Shown here: in pieces, positions 53,201 through 64,000 of the stretch
Layout: each line of letters starts with the position of its first letter
How positions within the stretch are numbered: position 1 is the stretch's first letter
Origin: Zopfochytrium polystomum
Lineage: Eukaryota > Chytridiomycota > Chytridiomycetes > Chytridiales > Chytridiaceae
Length of the DNA stretch: 64,000 nt
Direction: 5' to 3'
Assembly: GCA_025765615.1 (NCBI GenBank)
Contig: JAIVFJ010000040.1
Location: forward strand, 186,001-250,000
Translations under genes and position numbers: made by a program
Notes under the pieces: model-generated
Databases searched by the model: none
What the model saw: only the letters and a program-made list of their open reading frames with translations
Told to the model about the DNA's origin: nothing

Positions 53201-54130
53201 GAATCAGTAGCTGATTGGTTTGGGCCGCTCCACAACTGCTACGGGTATTCTCGTTGGTTATGTAGTCACGTAAAATGAAATGTCCGCGAACGAACCACTT
53301 TTTGCTTCATGGATTTCCTCGCGAGCTACCATCAGACAAACGACGAACAAGTTCAGCGAGAAGCCGTTGAGCGTCAATTTTCACCTGCTCCAGCCTTCTC
53401 GGGCACGATACACTGTAGCACACACTGTCGTGAGTGCAAGTTGGCGAGTAACAATCTGTCAGAAGGGTGAAGACTCCGCACGGGAGGCTGGGTCGCCCCA
53501 CGAGTTCGTGGTGTCCGTCCTCCATCTCTGGGCTTCCCACTGTTCTGCGCAATGCGACGTCCTCAATTTGTTTCTCCATGGGGTCTGCGACAGCGGCCAA
53601 CGCGATAGGGTCTATTTTGTAAATTTCGGAATGGGAGTCGCGAAGCCTTGTCGAGTAGGTGACGTTGTAAATGAAATTTTGAGATTCCAAGGCTCGACCC
53701 AACAGCAGGGCCAAGTTTCGGTCCGAGATCTGAATAATGAATGTAATCGTGTCCTGTTGATTGGAAGGGTCGTCCGATCAGATGCGAGACTCCCCAAGCG
53801 ATCGCCGACGCCTGGAAATGAAGCACACACCACTGCCTCTGAGCCAAGAAAGCTGTCAGGATACTCGATGGAGTCTTTAACGAGAACACCGAGTGGAACT
53901 TGAGCCATAAACGCTGCAGAAACATGGGAGAGCAACGAAGGAAAGAGGTTGAAAAGCCCTCCACTATCGTTGCAGGCGGTGTCTGTCAAGAAGGAAGTTT
54001 CACAATTGTCCGACTGAGCCGTTAGCTCGGTTATTGGAGCGCGCGGTACTGGATCTGCCATGCTTTGGTCGCTCGGGACGGCTTCCGCGTCTGCTCCAGT
54101 TTCGTGAGTTCCGGCGATTGCCTTCGCCAT
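50265..54130 (-). CDS. Rho guanine nucleotide exchange factor (Rom2-like, DEP-DH-PH-CNH)
   Basis: Activates Rho1-type GTPases at the plasma membrane, the upstream switch for cell-wall synthesis and polarity in fungi. Likely start is the Met at 54,130; the stop is at 50,265. Exon 1 (53,831-54,130) and exon 2 (from 53,753) join to form the DEP domain (VKDSIEYPDSFLGSEAV, then ISDRNLALLLGRALES). A fungal RhoGEF motif follows (SPTCTHDSVCYSVSCPRRLE, near 53,420). The DH domain spans about 53,110-52,310 (MIKTERNYVDELK at its start). The PH domain covers about 52,250-51,950 and the citron homology domain about 51,650-50,270 (KPLAIFRVEE, then EFAFYVNKLG). At least six introns are present and internal boundaries are approximate. 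The N-terminus is much shorter than in yeast Rom2. It starts only 59 bp after the helicase stop, on the same strand. Confidence 0.87.
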
Positions 54131-54189
54131 CTCCCATCGACAGTGCCAAAAAATTGTCGGCCATTTGCCATTTTTTAACGTGCGCCCAA

Positions 54190-57100
54190 TCACATTTCGC
54201 GGCTCCAAGCAGGATCTTCCTGCAGCTGAACCTCACCCACCCCACTGCCGTCATTCTCTCCGAGTTGCACCATCAGCTCCTCCTCCTCCGCCGTTTTCTC
54301 CTCTGCCATCCGAAGACGCTCCGTTAGCCCAACCAGTCTCTTAATTTCGTCCCCTCCGTCACTTGCTTCTCGTTCAGGGTCGTATCCAATAATGGCACCA
54401 TTCGATCTGCAATACCGCACGAAAGCTCCCCAATACCGGTCTTGACTCAGAACAACAGGGTTCCCAATCACGACGAGAAGCGCCATGGCTCGAGAGCAGG
54501 CAACGTTAAATCGCTTTTCATTTCGAAGAAATCCAATGGAGTGAAGAAGGTCATGCTGGATGTGAGCAACAGAGGACCGTACAGTGGAAATAATGATAAT
54601 GCGACACTCCTGGCCTGCAAAATAGAAAAGATTACATTTTGTTCAATGATACACGCCAACCAGCTTGCCTTGAAACTCCTCGACACTAGCGATTTTGATT
54701 CCAAGTCCACCAACTGAGGTTGCAATCTTCTGCGCCTGTCGCCTGTAAGGCTGTTTCGAGGAGGGCCAATAAGGTGTCCGATACTCTCATAATTTAAGAA
54801 ACTCACCGTTATTATACCCATTTGACCATACATCACACCTTTTCCCCTCGATGTAGTGTATATTTTGTTCACCCACCGCTTAACGAAAGATACCTCATCC
54901 GCGTTAAACCTGATAGTGTTAAATGGGCAGAGGTCGCACACCAAACGCACCAACTCGGAGAATTCCCTTCTTGCTCGTCTTTTCCGTTCACACCTTGAAA
55001 TATAATAGGAAATCCCTTCTTCGGTAGCATATCCCAATCTTGGAAACTTTCTCTCATGCCGACGTCCGCGGAAGCAATAAGCTCCCGGTTGTAAAAAAGT
55101 GACGATGAAATTGACAGGATTTTTGGATGGGACCGGTAGTTCCGAACAAGCTTCGAAATGATATGAGGGTTGACATATTGTTGAGACGGAAGGAATGACG
55201 ATGTTGATGGATTGTAGTCGCCGACGGCTTGGCGATAAATGGGTAGTTCGGTAAGGCGCTCCATGTAGGACTTGCCTAGTCCAAATTTCTTTGCGTGAGC
55301 CTGGGATTTGAAGTCAAAAAGCAAGTTCTTCAGTAAAAAAAGCACTTGCCGAGCGGAGGATCGGTCCTAATTGTTTCGGATCACTGGGCACCATCAGCTG
55401 CAACCACAACGAAGCTAAATAACTTACCCAGCAAGAACGATTTGTCCATCGCTGCCTATAAGGCCGGCAATTGCAGCCCAAAACTCGGGTTCAGTCGCTT
55501 GCCCGGCTTCATCGATGAAAAATGATGTGTAAAACCCTCTTGGCACCCCCATCGCGTACAGGAAACTGGCTGACACGGCCGTGGTAACAACGACGCGATA
55601 CTTCATAACATCTTCGGCTGACTGGGGCAGCTTAAAAATCTTTTTCCCAGGGCCGCTTTCGTCGATCATGCTGTATTCCATGACTTTTTTTGACACTTTG
55701 GATGGAACGTTGTTCTTATAGTCGAGTGGGCGGCGATATGAATTCAAGCGAAGCATTTCCTCCTGATTGAAAAAATCTGCAAGTTTTTCAATCAGCAGAT
55801 CCGCGGCCAAGTTTGATGGTGCCAACACGAGATAGTGCTCTGAAGCATGGCGCGGGTCATTCCTTTTGCATACATGCGATTGTACGATGCACTGGACGAT
55901 GGTCTTCGTTTTGCCTGTGCCAGGAGGACCGAAAATGCTGGGAGGAACGTTGGTTCGGGGGCTCTGGTATCGCCTGTGTACTTACACGTACGGCACGTGG
56001 CCGTGTCGTCGTTCTACAACATTCCGAACAGCCATACGTTGCTCGCCATTCAATTCTGCCATACCAGCTGCTTCATCTCTGAGTGGCGAGAGTGGGATAG
56101 CTCCTTTTCTTGCATCTGGCACTCTAGTGGGGAAGAGTAGTTGGGGATCTAATCCCTTAACTAGATCCAGAGCTTGATAGCAACACCGCAAAGGTACTCG
56201 AGAGTACTCAAACCGGATTCGAAATATTAGTTTGGGATTGAAAATTGCTTCAAATTGGCTGCTGAAGACCAAATGCACCTTTAACACAATAAGTTAATTT
56301 CGATGGCACACCATGCTTTACATTTTCGGCATTCACATCGTGAACGCGGCCCTCATATTCAATGGATGGGTCATTCTTCGTTGAAGCGTATATGCTGTCC
56401 CCGTAAAGAACAGACGGCCTTTTTTCTGCGAGCCCTGGAACTACGGAACTGTAAGAAAATTGGATGAAGAAGTAGTTCTCAACCTCGCAGGCTGAAGAAT
56501 GAGGAGGTCATCGAGGATCCGTTGATCCGGAAGGAGCCTTGTCCCTTGATAATTAAAGCTTCCATATCATAATTTCGGATGTCTCTTTCCATCTGCAACT
56601 CTTCAATGTACTGCAGCTGCATCAGCGAGTCTGGTAAGGTTTCAACTGTCATTGGAAATGGATCGTCTTCTTCAAAAGTAGATTGCTTTGGGTCGTCCAC
56701 CATATCACGAACATACTCTGGGATGGGGTACTCCTTAAGTTTGACTTTAAAGATCGACGCAAAGTTGGGCCTTCGAGGCAATCGGCAATATTAGTATACA
56801 TCTTGGAAGTGGCTTCTACTTACAAAGGCGGAGGAATACCTTTAAAAATGCGATGAGCTTGGACGAATGGAACACTCTTGGGTGGATTCGGTCGCCCCGT
56901 ATACGCCTCTTTGGCGCGATGCAGTCGTGCCTCTGCCGCAATTTCAACGTCCTCCACTCGCAAATGGATGTAGCGGCAAATGACGAAGTCGCCAAAGTTA
57001 AGCACAATGGTGTCTTTTATGACACCGTGGTTCACAGGGCGAATTTTCAGAACGAAGAACACCGATTTTCCTGGTGTGAACACGATCGGGCTGTCCAAGG

Positions 57101-58143
57101 TCAAAGTCGACCGCGGAGGGACACCCAGCGAAAGTCCAGGTTGTCCCACTAACAGATATGGTCCACGAGACATTGTTCTCGTGACGGGCGAGCCAGAAGC
57201 GTCACCGGGCATTGGTTTCGCCGCTGGAACTAGGCGGACCATGAAGACCACCTGGGTTTCGGCAGTGCCCATTGGGACCACAATCGCACCGTCGGCGTCA
57301 GCATACTCATCGAAATGCTCCGTACTTTTTGCAAACTCCGAACGTATCATTTCCTGAACATCATGCACTGTAATTCCATGTTTATCCAATTGCAACTGCT
57401 CGCGAGGTTGATTAAGGAGAGCCAAGGTGGATGTGGTAGGTTTTCGGGCAGAATCTTTGCCGTTCGCTGTATCTAAGGGTTGCCTTTGTATTCGGCCAGC
57501 AGCACTTTCTGGCCGAGGAGGTAGAGCGGCCACGCTGCTTGCCACACTAGCCATGCCATACGCCATGAGGGAGTCACGCCCTATGTTTTCATCAACAAGA
57601 CTGTTTTGGAGGCACAGTGAACAGTAAGTTTGCTCTCACATTGTACCATCTTGGTGTCATAATCGACAAGAAGGACTTTCTGCCGTCTGCGCAAGAAATA
57701 AATCATTGACGATGGTGATAATCCTCGAATGCTGAGTACAAAGTTAGACTTCTGAGGTGGGAGACACCTGAATGTGCTTACGGATTGGACGAGCGGTACG
57801 TGACGAAGAAGCTCTTAAGCAAGCTCACACTCTTTGGACGCGATGCATGTTGCGTTAAAGCCATGACACCACAGAAACTATCAAGATAAGCACGCTTCTT
57901 TTCAGCTACTTCACGCTTTCGGTCCATGGCCCAATCGTAACTACTACTGTCAGTATAGTGGGAGGCAGAAGACGAAGGGCGTTGGGGGGTCGGAGTGCTC
58001 CGAAGGTACGAAGATGATGATGTGCCTCGCAACTCCACGAGACCGGCTGCATAACGTGGCTGCGCCATGGATTGTGATCGGTTTGGCTGCTGAGGCGAAT
58101 GAGGTTGATGGTAGCGTGGGGAGTTGGAGCTGTTCGATGACAT
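54190..58143 (-). CDS. MOV10/SDE3-like superfamily 1 RNA helicase
   Basis: An ATP-dependent 5'-3' RNA helicase of the Upf1-like group. MOV10 and SDE3 relatives act in small-RNA silencing and retrotransposon control. Start at 58,143 (Ser/Pro/Gln-rich N-terminus), stop at 54,190, about ten exons. Motifs in order: beta-rich N-terminal domains (56,820-57,566); Walker A GPPGTGKT near 55,905-55,927; motif Ia LAPSNLAADLL; motif II Asp-Glu-Ala-Gly near 55,502-55,513; GDPKQLGPIL across a junction near 55,370; LVRNYRSHPKIL near 55,130; and the C-terminal EFQGQE, STVRSS, GFLRNEKRFNVA block near 54,500-54,680. The intron at 54,615-54,668 uses GC-AG ends. Exon boundaries in the first third are approximate. 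It shares a 76-bp divergent promoter with RBM22. It lies beside a transposon-rich island, but a role against transposons is only inference from the family. Confidence 0.9.
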
Positions 58144-58219
58144 GTTGTTTCAGTGATTGGAATGAAATTGGTCCTTCTTCACAAAAATCTTCTCAATTTG
58201 AACTCCAGCAGCCGACGCA
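58144..58219. promoter_or_regulatory. 76-bp bidirectional promoter
   Basis: The entire space between the start codons of the helicase (minus) and RBM22 (plus). AT-rich in the middle (GAATGAAATTGG, TTCTTCACAAAAATC), with no TATA box. Both 5' untranslated regions must be very short or overlap. Confidence 0.6.
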
Positions 58220-59728
58220 ATGACGAAGCAAGGGTGGGAAGGTGAGATCGGTGTGGTTTGAGTTGTCGGCGGCAACTGGGCTTGCGTTGAGGGGTGAAGT
58301 TGGTCGTGCCAGCGTCAAACGGGAACTTTGGTTACCCATGTCGATGAGAACGGAGGGTCGTCAAGACTCACTATGGCAAAGAAGATCAACCAGATGACCT
58401 TGTCACCAGGCCCCTTTCTGACAGATCAACCCCCCCAGACAGCGAGTTCCCGATACTTTGCGAAACCTGTCTCGGAGACAACCCTTATGTCCGAATGACA
58501 CGGCAGTCCTACGCGAAAGAATGCAAGATTTGCTCGCGACCGTTCACGGTCTTCAGGTGGTGCCCTGGTGCTGGAATGCGCTACAAGAAGACTGAGATCT
58601 GTCAGACATGTGCCAAAATCAAGAATGTTTGCCAGACGTGTGTTTTGGACTTGGAATACGGTGGGTTGATTTCCTGTAAATGGTTGCTAACGATGGTTTG
58701 CGCAGGATTACCCGTACAAGTCCGAGACAGCGTTCTTAACGTTGAAGACAGCGTGCCGAGATCAGACGTCAATCGGGAGTACTTTGTTCAAAAAGTCGAG
58801 GGCCAGGTATCATTCTGCACACTTGCGTTGCCACCTTCCACAATCTAACCACTGATTGAAGCTCGGTGCCACCGACACTTTGGTTAATTATGGAAAAGCA
58901 ACATCTATTGCGAAGGAGACCTTGAAAAAAATGGCCCGTGTCGAACCGTATTACAAGCGAAATCGAGCCCACATATGTTCCTTCTACGTGAAAGGCGAAT
59001 GCAAGCGCGGAGAGGAATGTCCATACCGGTGAGTGACAACAAAGTTCTTGAATCGCATATGGCCTAACTTTACCGAAAAGCCATGAGCTCCCCGTGGAGT
59101 CGGACCTATCCCATCAGAACATCAAGGACAGATATTATGGGCACAACGACCCGGTTGCGAAAAAAATGCGTCAGTTTTAACTTTCTTGGCTTCCTTCTTC
59201 TTAATACTACTCTTTACTGCAGTCGCCCGAAACGACAAAGCGTTGTCTTTCCCAATGGACAAGTCGATTATGACCCTGTATCTCACAGGGGTCGATCATG
59301 AACTATCGCAGCCAGATTTGAAGTAAGCGCATTTCTTATATTAGATTTAGCATTCAATTTTTGATCTCAGAGCACACTTCCTGCAATACGGTGACATCAA
59401 GTCGGTTGTACTAGTCTCAAAGTCCAAGTGCGCTTTTATAAATTTTGCAAGCCGTGCAGCTGCGGAAGCCGCAATCGAGAAGACCGGAGGACTAGTTGCT
59501 ATCAAGGGCCATGAGATGCGAGTTCAGTGGGGAAAGGGACGGCCTATTGGCCCCAAGGATTCGTCTGCAGTCGAGCTTGCCGAGGCGCCGGGGTCTGTGG
59601 ACGGATTCGTCGACCCGGATACTCTTCCCGCAGTACCCCCTCCTCCTGGTGCAGGCCAGCTAGTTTATGCCTCAACAGATCCTCGGCTTTTGGGTTCAAG
59701 TGCGAAAACTTTTAGGCCTGACGATTGA
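58220..59728 (+). CDS. RBM22: pre-mRNA-splicing factor RBM22 (Cwc2/Slt11 family)
   Basis: A spliceosome protein that contacts U6 and the intron in the catalytic core. Seven exons from splice signals and frame: 58220-58241, 58439-58660, 58706-58806, 58862-59028, 59081-59169, 59223-59322 and 59371-59728, giving 352 aa (1,059 nt). Exon 1 is 22 nt (MTKQGWE plus one base) and its splice restores the family start [20 protein letters not shown]. The N-terminal Cys-rich region follows ([16 protein letters not shown], then [12 protein letters not shown]). Next is a CCCH zinc finger, C-x7-C-x5-C-x3-H ([20 protein letters not shown]). An RRM begins [13 protein letters not shown] and ends [12 protein letters not shown]; the tail is Pro-rich. 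Length is a little below the human protein (about 420 aa). The stop is convergent with the HECT gene, 138 bp apart. Confidence 0.95.
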
Positions 59729-59866
59729 CGTACTTACGGCATCCATCACCCGGAAGAATCAGCCCCTAATAAAGCGAAATCCCACGAAAGACTTTTCTTC
59801 TCACTTCCCCCAATTGTGTTTATTCGTTTTCATGTTCTCGTCTGGCAAAATACAGTCGAATATTGA

Positions 59867-62833
59867 TCATTTAACATGGAATCCCGCACTGTTGAGAAAA
59901 GCTTAGTTTGGGAGGCATTCCAAAACAGGAGGCTTACCTCCACTCTACCGCCTTCATGAGCTTTTGCTCAAGCTTCTCCCTTGTCCGATACCGCGGAATG
60001 CATAACTGATTAAAGCAAGTATGAGAGATTGGTAATCGATCCGAGTCCTGGGAAATGTAAAAGTTAATCCGCGACCACTCATCTTGAAGATTCAACCAGA
60101 ACACACCTCCCCAAGGCACGTTATTTTGAAAGCCATGTTCTGAATACCGGTGGCGGGGATGCGGTCTGTGCCGGTGATGAAAAGAAGTAACTTGCGCTTG
60201 TCTTCATTGGTGTGGTTCGTGAAGATGTCCCAAAAATGCCGTACGATCGGTTCGTCAGGACGGAACCTGAAAGAGGGGTTGGAAGAGCTCATTTGAACAG
60301 TGTCCGGTCAACCAACCCTTCATACTCAGTTACGGACTCTAATCCTTGAATGTCCAGCTCATTGCCTCCTCTAACCATCATCTCAATTTCTTCAGGCCGA
60401 AATAGGGACAGCGCATTGCCGCTGCACACGTTATTGAACCCCTCGCGGAAGGACTCGAACTGCTTCTCGATCGATTCGTTGAGAACCCAACTTACGTAGC
60501 GGTCAACAAATTCTCGCTTGTTTGCTTGAGTGACAGGAATGTTCTCTCCATTGGGAACGAGGGGAACACGAACAGTTGCCCCGAAAGCCTCATACTCCGC
60601 AATGAAATCTCGACAAAAAACTGCCTCAAGGTCGTCCCCCTCATATTCCAAAAGCTGCTCCAGGCTCCTCCCAATGACTGGTCGCATAAGCTTAAGATCC
60701 TCCAGATTTACTGGTATGTCCCGTAACTTTTTGAAGCAGGCTAGTGGAAGGTGCACATCGAGAATCGTGCTATTGTAAATGGCAAGTCCAACAACAATGC
60801 CAACGAGACGATATTCCTCGTGGTTCTCCAAGCTCGCCACGTTGAACCAGCAAAGAAGACTGTCTTCGTCGAAGACGAACATGCCGTATAGCGGATGAAA
60901 GAGGTCTCGAATCAATAAGAAGAACCACTCCTTCGTCAGCCCTCCGGCGTCCACACCGTCTTCATTGACAAATTCGATTCGCAGCTTCTTCTTCAGGTCG
61001 ATGTGTCGGGATTGCAATTGATTGAGTGAATCTTCGATGAGGGAGTGCCGGCGCACGTGCAGTGAAAGAAACGGGTCAGTTACGTGGCCATCAATCGCGG
61101 TTCTGTAGAAAGCCTCCCGAAAACGGTCTGTCATTTGCTTTTTCGCATCTTCTGCCATTATCTGAGTTTCTGGTGAATTTCGCCGAGTAACACCAGGGTT
61201 TTTCTTACCTGCAGCTTTCCACCCAAGGAGACGAGAAACGGGTATTGGCAAAAGGAAAAGGCGCTGGAGCTCCGGTCAGGCAAATATTGTGTTAAGAATT
61301 CATACCCAGATCCGACTTCCTGCCATTTTGCATAGTCTCTTATGAGATTGATACTGTCCACTGCGGTGTTGTAGAAATTGGAAACGTGGATTCGATCTTT
61401 TCGTTGAAGGTTCGCAGCAACTGCACAGTGTGAGAACGACGAAGGAACTTAACAGAGACTCACAAAGCAAGGCCATTACTCTGGCGGCAGACTTGATCCC
61501 CCAGTCTCTTGGGTACTTGTCCCGCATGCCCTCTTTGTTAATGCGTACAGTGATGAAGTGATTTACTAATTCCACTCTCTTTTCAAACATATCGAGGGGA
61601 AGGCTGTAATGAAGAATCTCATTAAAATGACTCAAATGTCTCAAATTGCTCACCGAGCAAACCAATTCACGACATAGTCATGCAACGCATTCAGAAGGCA
61701 GGACATCAGTCCAAATGTTCGCGCAAGAATGTCGTGGTGAAAATTTAGTTCTTCCGGAGTAGATCTATTGGAGAGGAGTGGATTCTTCACACGGGTCAGG
61801 GGTGATTCCCACTTGTCTGTCTTACCTCCAAAATAATCATAAGGAACTTAATGTCTGTATTCCTCAGAAGTCGCCTTTCCACGTCCAGAAGGTAAGCTCT
61901 CACATTAAAAGCTTTACGATGCAAACCTTCCAGGACGTTTCAGGATTTTGTCAGTCGAGTACATCATTGCCGCTACGACGGAAGGCCTCTATACAGGCGT
62001 TCAGGAACTGCAAGGTCAAGTAAGCGGGCAACCTGACGCACTTACCGATGTTATGATCAGCTCATAAGCCATGCGAACTTCGTCCAAGTTGATGCCAGGG
62101 TCAGTGAGAGATGGAATCCCCTACATTTGGTCAACGAGGTCAGTCTTCGCCCAAGTCGCACCCTCGCCACACCGTCGCGGTTGGAAAGCTTTCATTCAGA
62201 GTGTCATGGTAGGCGAAGCTTTCCCCAATTATCTTCGCACTGGTATCGTGATCGTCTGATTCGGGCCTGACGCGAAGCAGAGCGGCAACAAGGGTAAGTG
62301 TCAACCGCTCAGCTGATGACCCTGTTTTCCGATTCGTAAGTTTTCGCGATCGCTGATACAAGCTGACGGCAGATCGTAGCAAACCTTCTGGTGGAGGTGG
62401 AATCGGTCGCAGATCGTTCACTGCATCATAATTGATCATGTCATATGTGTTCAGAAATACTTTTATGCCTGATAAACATACCTGTTTCGCAGACGGTGCA
62501 TCGAAAGCACGGAACGTTCTCCGGAAACCGCAGCAGGTTGTCACAACAGAAGCAAGAGCCGTTGGTCTAATCCGAAGAAGAGTTTATTCCATCGTCGAAA
62601 GAGGAAGGAAAGGGTGGTAAGAGTGTGCAGACTGGGAAAAGATCGGTCTGAACGGATCGTTCGCGAGAAGATTCCAACCAGGTCGTTTGGATTGTGGATC
62701 CCGGGATGGAAAGTGCGTGCATTAGGGTACACATCGCCCCATTACGGAAGCTAAGCCCTTCTTTCAGCATTCCAGCAGTGCCGTTCATCATGGCGATGCG
62801 ATCCTCGTGGGAGGGAAAGCCCTTAGAATCCAA
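59867..62833 (-). CDS. HECT-type E3 ubiquitin ligase (Hul4-like)
   Basis: Transfers ubiquitin from an E2 through a catalytic cysteine. The last two exons (59938-..., 59867-59888) join across a 49-nt intron to give the C-terminus AVEWSAGFHVK. The HECT domain runs about 61,200-59,867: LRIEFVNEDGVDAGGLTKEW, then NHEEYRLVGIVVGLAIYN, then LPISHTCFNQLCIPRY with the catalytic Cys near 60,016. About eight exons lie upstream. An N-terminal Cys-x-Cys-Cys...Cys-x2-Cys module (NLLRFPENVPCFRCTVCET, near 62,480-62,550) matches the zinc-ribbon-like start of Hul4 relatives, and a Pro-rich PIPPPPEGLL segment follows. The 5' start is uncertain: 62,833 is the first Met of the open frame, but an acceptor near 62,567 shows that at least one more intron is needed. 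Substrates unknown. Confidence 0.85.
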
Positions 62834-63380
62834 ATGGCGTAGTACGGTTGTCGGTGGGACGAAGAACTTGATTTACGGCTCATCCCGCGAGCACCCCTTC
62901 TCCACCCCCTTCTTCATTACTTTATCTTACCATGGGTATTGGTTGCGCGCCGGCGGGATCTCGGCGTGCAGGGACCTGCTGATGGTAAGGCGGATTCGGC
63001 GCCATGCCGGGCACCCTCGACATTCGCAGCGGCGGTGGTGAATGTGGTGTTTAAGTCCTTTTTCTTTTTCTTTTTTTTGCAGTTGCATTGGTTTGCTTCC
63101 GTTGGTCGCAAAAAAGTCGCGAGCGGCCACCAACTCTCCCTCCCGCGATTGTTGGAGTAACCCCATCTTACCCAATCAATACTCAATCATACCCATTATA
63201 GGCAATCAACAGTCCCTGACAGCGCTCTTGATGCTGATTATGTTGGGCGGGCGCGCCTGTAAAGAACAAAACGATTTGGTTTTCATACGAAGAGAGTCGG
63301 GTTGAATGCAGGCATTGCAAGCATCGGGCCCTTGTTCTTCAACTAATGGCCGTCCATCAACGAAATTTTTTTGGCGGTTA
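62834..63380 (+). other. intergenic region with a possible small spliced gene
   Basis: The plus strand has a near-ideal intron: GTAAGG at 62,985 and, after a 24-bp pyrimidine run, TTTTTTGCAG ending at 63,081. Following it, a frame reads LHWFASVGRKKVASGHQL and stops at 63,160. The frame before it (from about 62,880) contains YWLRAGGISACRDLLM. No family recognised and no clear start codon. Alternatively the T run is chance. 63,160-63,380 holds nothing recognisable. Confidence 0.25.
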
Positions 63381-64000
63381 TTACACAGTTAGGCTAACAA
63401 TTGAAAATAAAAAATCCCTCCGACTCGCCTTTGCCTGCAGTAGGGTTTGCTCAATAACGCCGATCCGCAGATCCATCTGCTTGATATCAAACTAGAACAA
63501 GCAAAGAGGCATTGGAAGTCAAACACAAGACGGCGACGTCGGAGACGGATGCCCCACCTTGAGGCGCGATGTTCCCTTCTTGATGTCCACCAAAGGTTGC
63601 GAATCCGTCATGCCGTTACCAATTTCGTCCATACGATTCTAATGCATTCAAAGGCCGGTTTTGTTTGTGAGTATGGTCGGCCGGAGGAGCTGCCAAACTC
63701 CAGAGCACCTTGACTGAGTCTAGCTCCTCCGAAACGCGGCCAAGCTCGTTTGAAAGCTCATTAACACTCGTACTGGCGACGTTGTATTTCTGGCGTAGCT
63801 CCGAAAGTTGGTCCTGGAGACTCCTTTGCTCTTCAATTTGAGTCTCGAACTGGGTGTTGATGTATTTCTCCCTTGAAGATATCTTCTCGAGTGTTTTTTC
63901 GATGTCTGCTTGAAGTTTGCTCAGTTGGCCCCGGGTTTCTGAGAGGGATGTTGCAATGGTCTGCAACCGCAAAAGCATTGTGGCTCAGTTATTTAACATT
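63381..64000 (-). CDS. IFT57: intraflagellar transport protein 57, C-terminal part
   Basis: A component of the IFT-B complex that carries cargo along flagellar microtubules. The visible exons are 63709-63960, 63558-63638 and 63381-63491, all in frame with GT-AG introns; the rest lies beyond the right edge. The translation is the IFT57 coiled-coil C-terminus: LEKISSREKYINTQFE (near-invariant in the family), ASTSVNELSNELG, then across introns VKNRMDEIGNGMTDSQPL and MDLRIGVIEQTLLQAK. The end at 63,381 adds about ten residues after the usual stop. Presence of this gene argues for a flagellated life stage. Confidence 0.92.

Noticed and set aside
62917..63186. Minus-strand frames with a poly-Lys run
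   Set aside because: The Lys run is the complement of the T-rich tract that forms a plus-strand splice acceptor. No family features.

Overview
The window looks like nuclear DNA from a zoosporic (flagellated) fungus, probably a chytrid-like lineage. Four kinds of evidence support this. There is a copper-fist transcription factor, a DEP-DH-PH-CNH RhoGEF of the Rom2 type and a heme-thiolate peroxygenase, all typical of fungi. The right edge carries the C-terminal end of IFT57, an intraflagellar transport protein found only in organisms with cilia or flagella. Host genes have several short introns (mostly 45-290 nt), and retrotransposons of Ty1/copia and chromodomain Ty3/gypsy type fill the middle. 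No lineage was tested by search.

Layout. 1-4,125 is nested transposon debris (a 1.45 kb solo LTR inside another solo LTR, and a tRNA-headed SINE). 4,126-9,638 is a host gene island: a family-2 peroxidase/peroxygenase and a small secreted protein transcribed divergently, then a convergent copper-fist regulator. 9,639-50,150 is a transposon island. It holds a Harbinger-type DNA transposon (13.6-15.2 kb), a nearly complete copia element (15.2-22.2 kb, minus strand, one visible frameshift), and a very large, almost perfect inverted duplication (24,271-30,706 versus 34,715-41,155, about 6.44 kb per arm, about 4 kb loop). The loop holds one host-like coiled-coil gene. Beyond this are the end of a chromodomain gypsy element, more LTRs nested in LTRs, a decayed Tc1/mariner copy and a small solo LTR carrying a perfect four-unit heat-shock element. 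50,265-64,000 is a compact host region: RhoGEF, MOV10/SDE3-like RNA helicase, splicing factor RBM22/Cwc2-Slt11, a Hul4-like HECT ubiquitin ligase and IFT57.

How the genes fit together. The right-hand genes are unrelated housekeeping functions (cell-wall/Rho signalling, RNA silencing or RNP remodelling, splicing, ubiquitylation, flagellar transport) packed with 60-140 bp between coding regions. The helicase and RBM22 share a 76-bp intergenic promoter. On the left, the secreted heme peroxygenase and the secreted beta-rich protein share a 218-bp divergent promoter region. The middle is shaped by repeated insertion, LTR-LTR recombination and at least two template-switch-like rearrangements. Exon boundaries were worked out by eye from GT-AG signals and reading-frame continuity. 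They are strong for the peroxygenase, secreted protein, copper-fist gene, coiled-coil gene, RBM22 and IFT57, and approximate for the RhoGEF, helicase and HECT genes.
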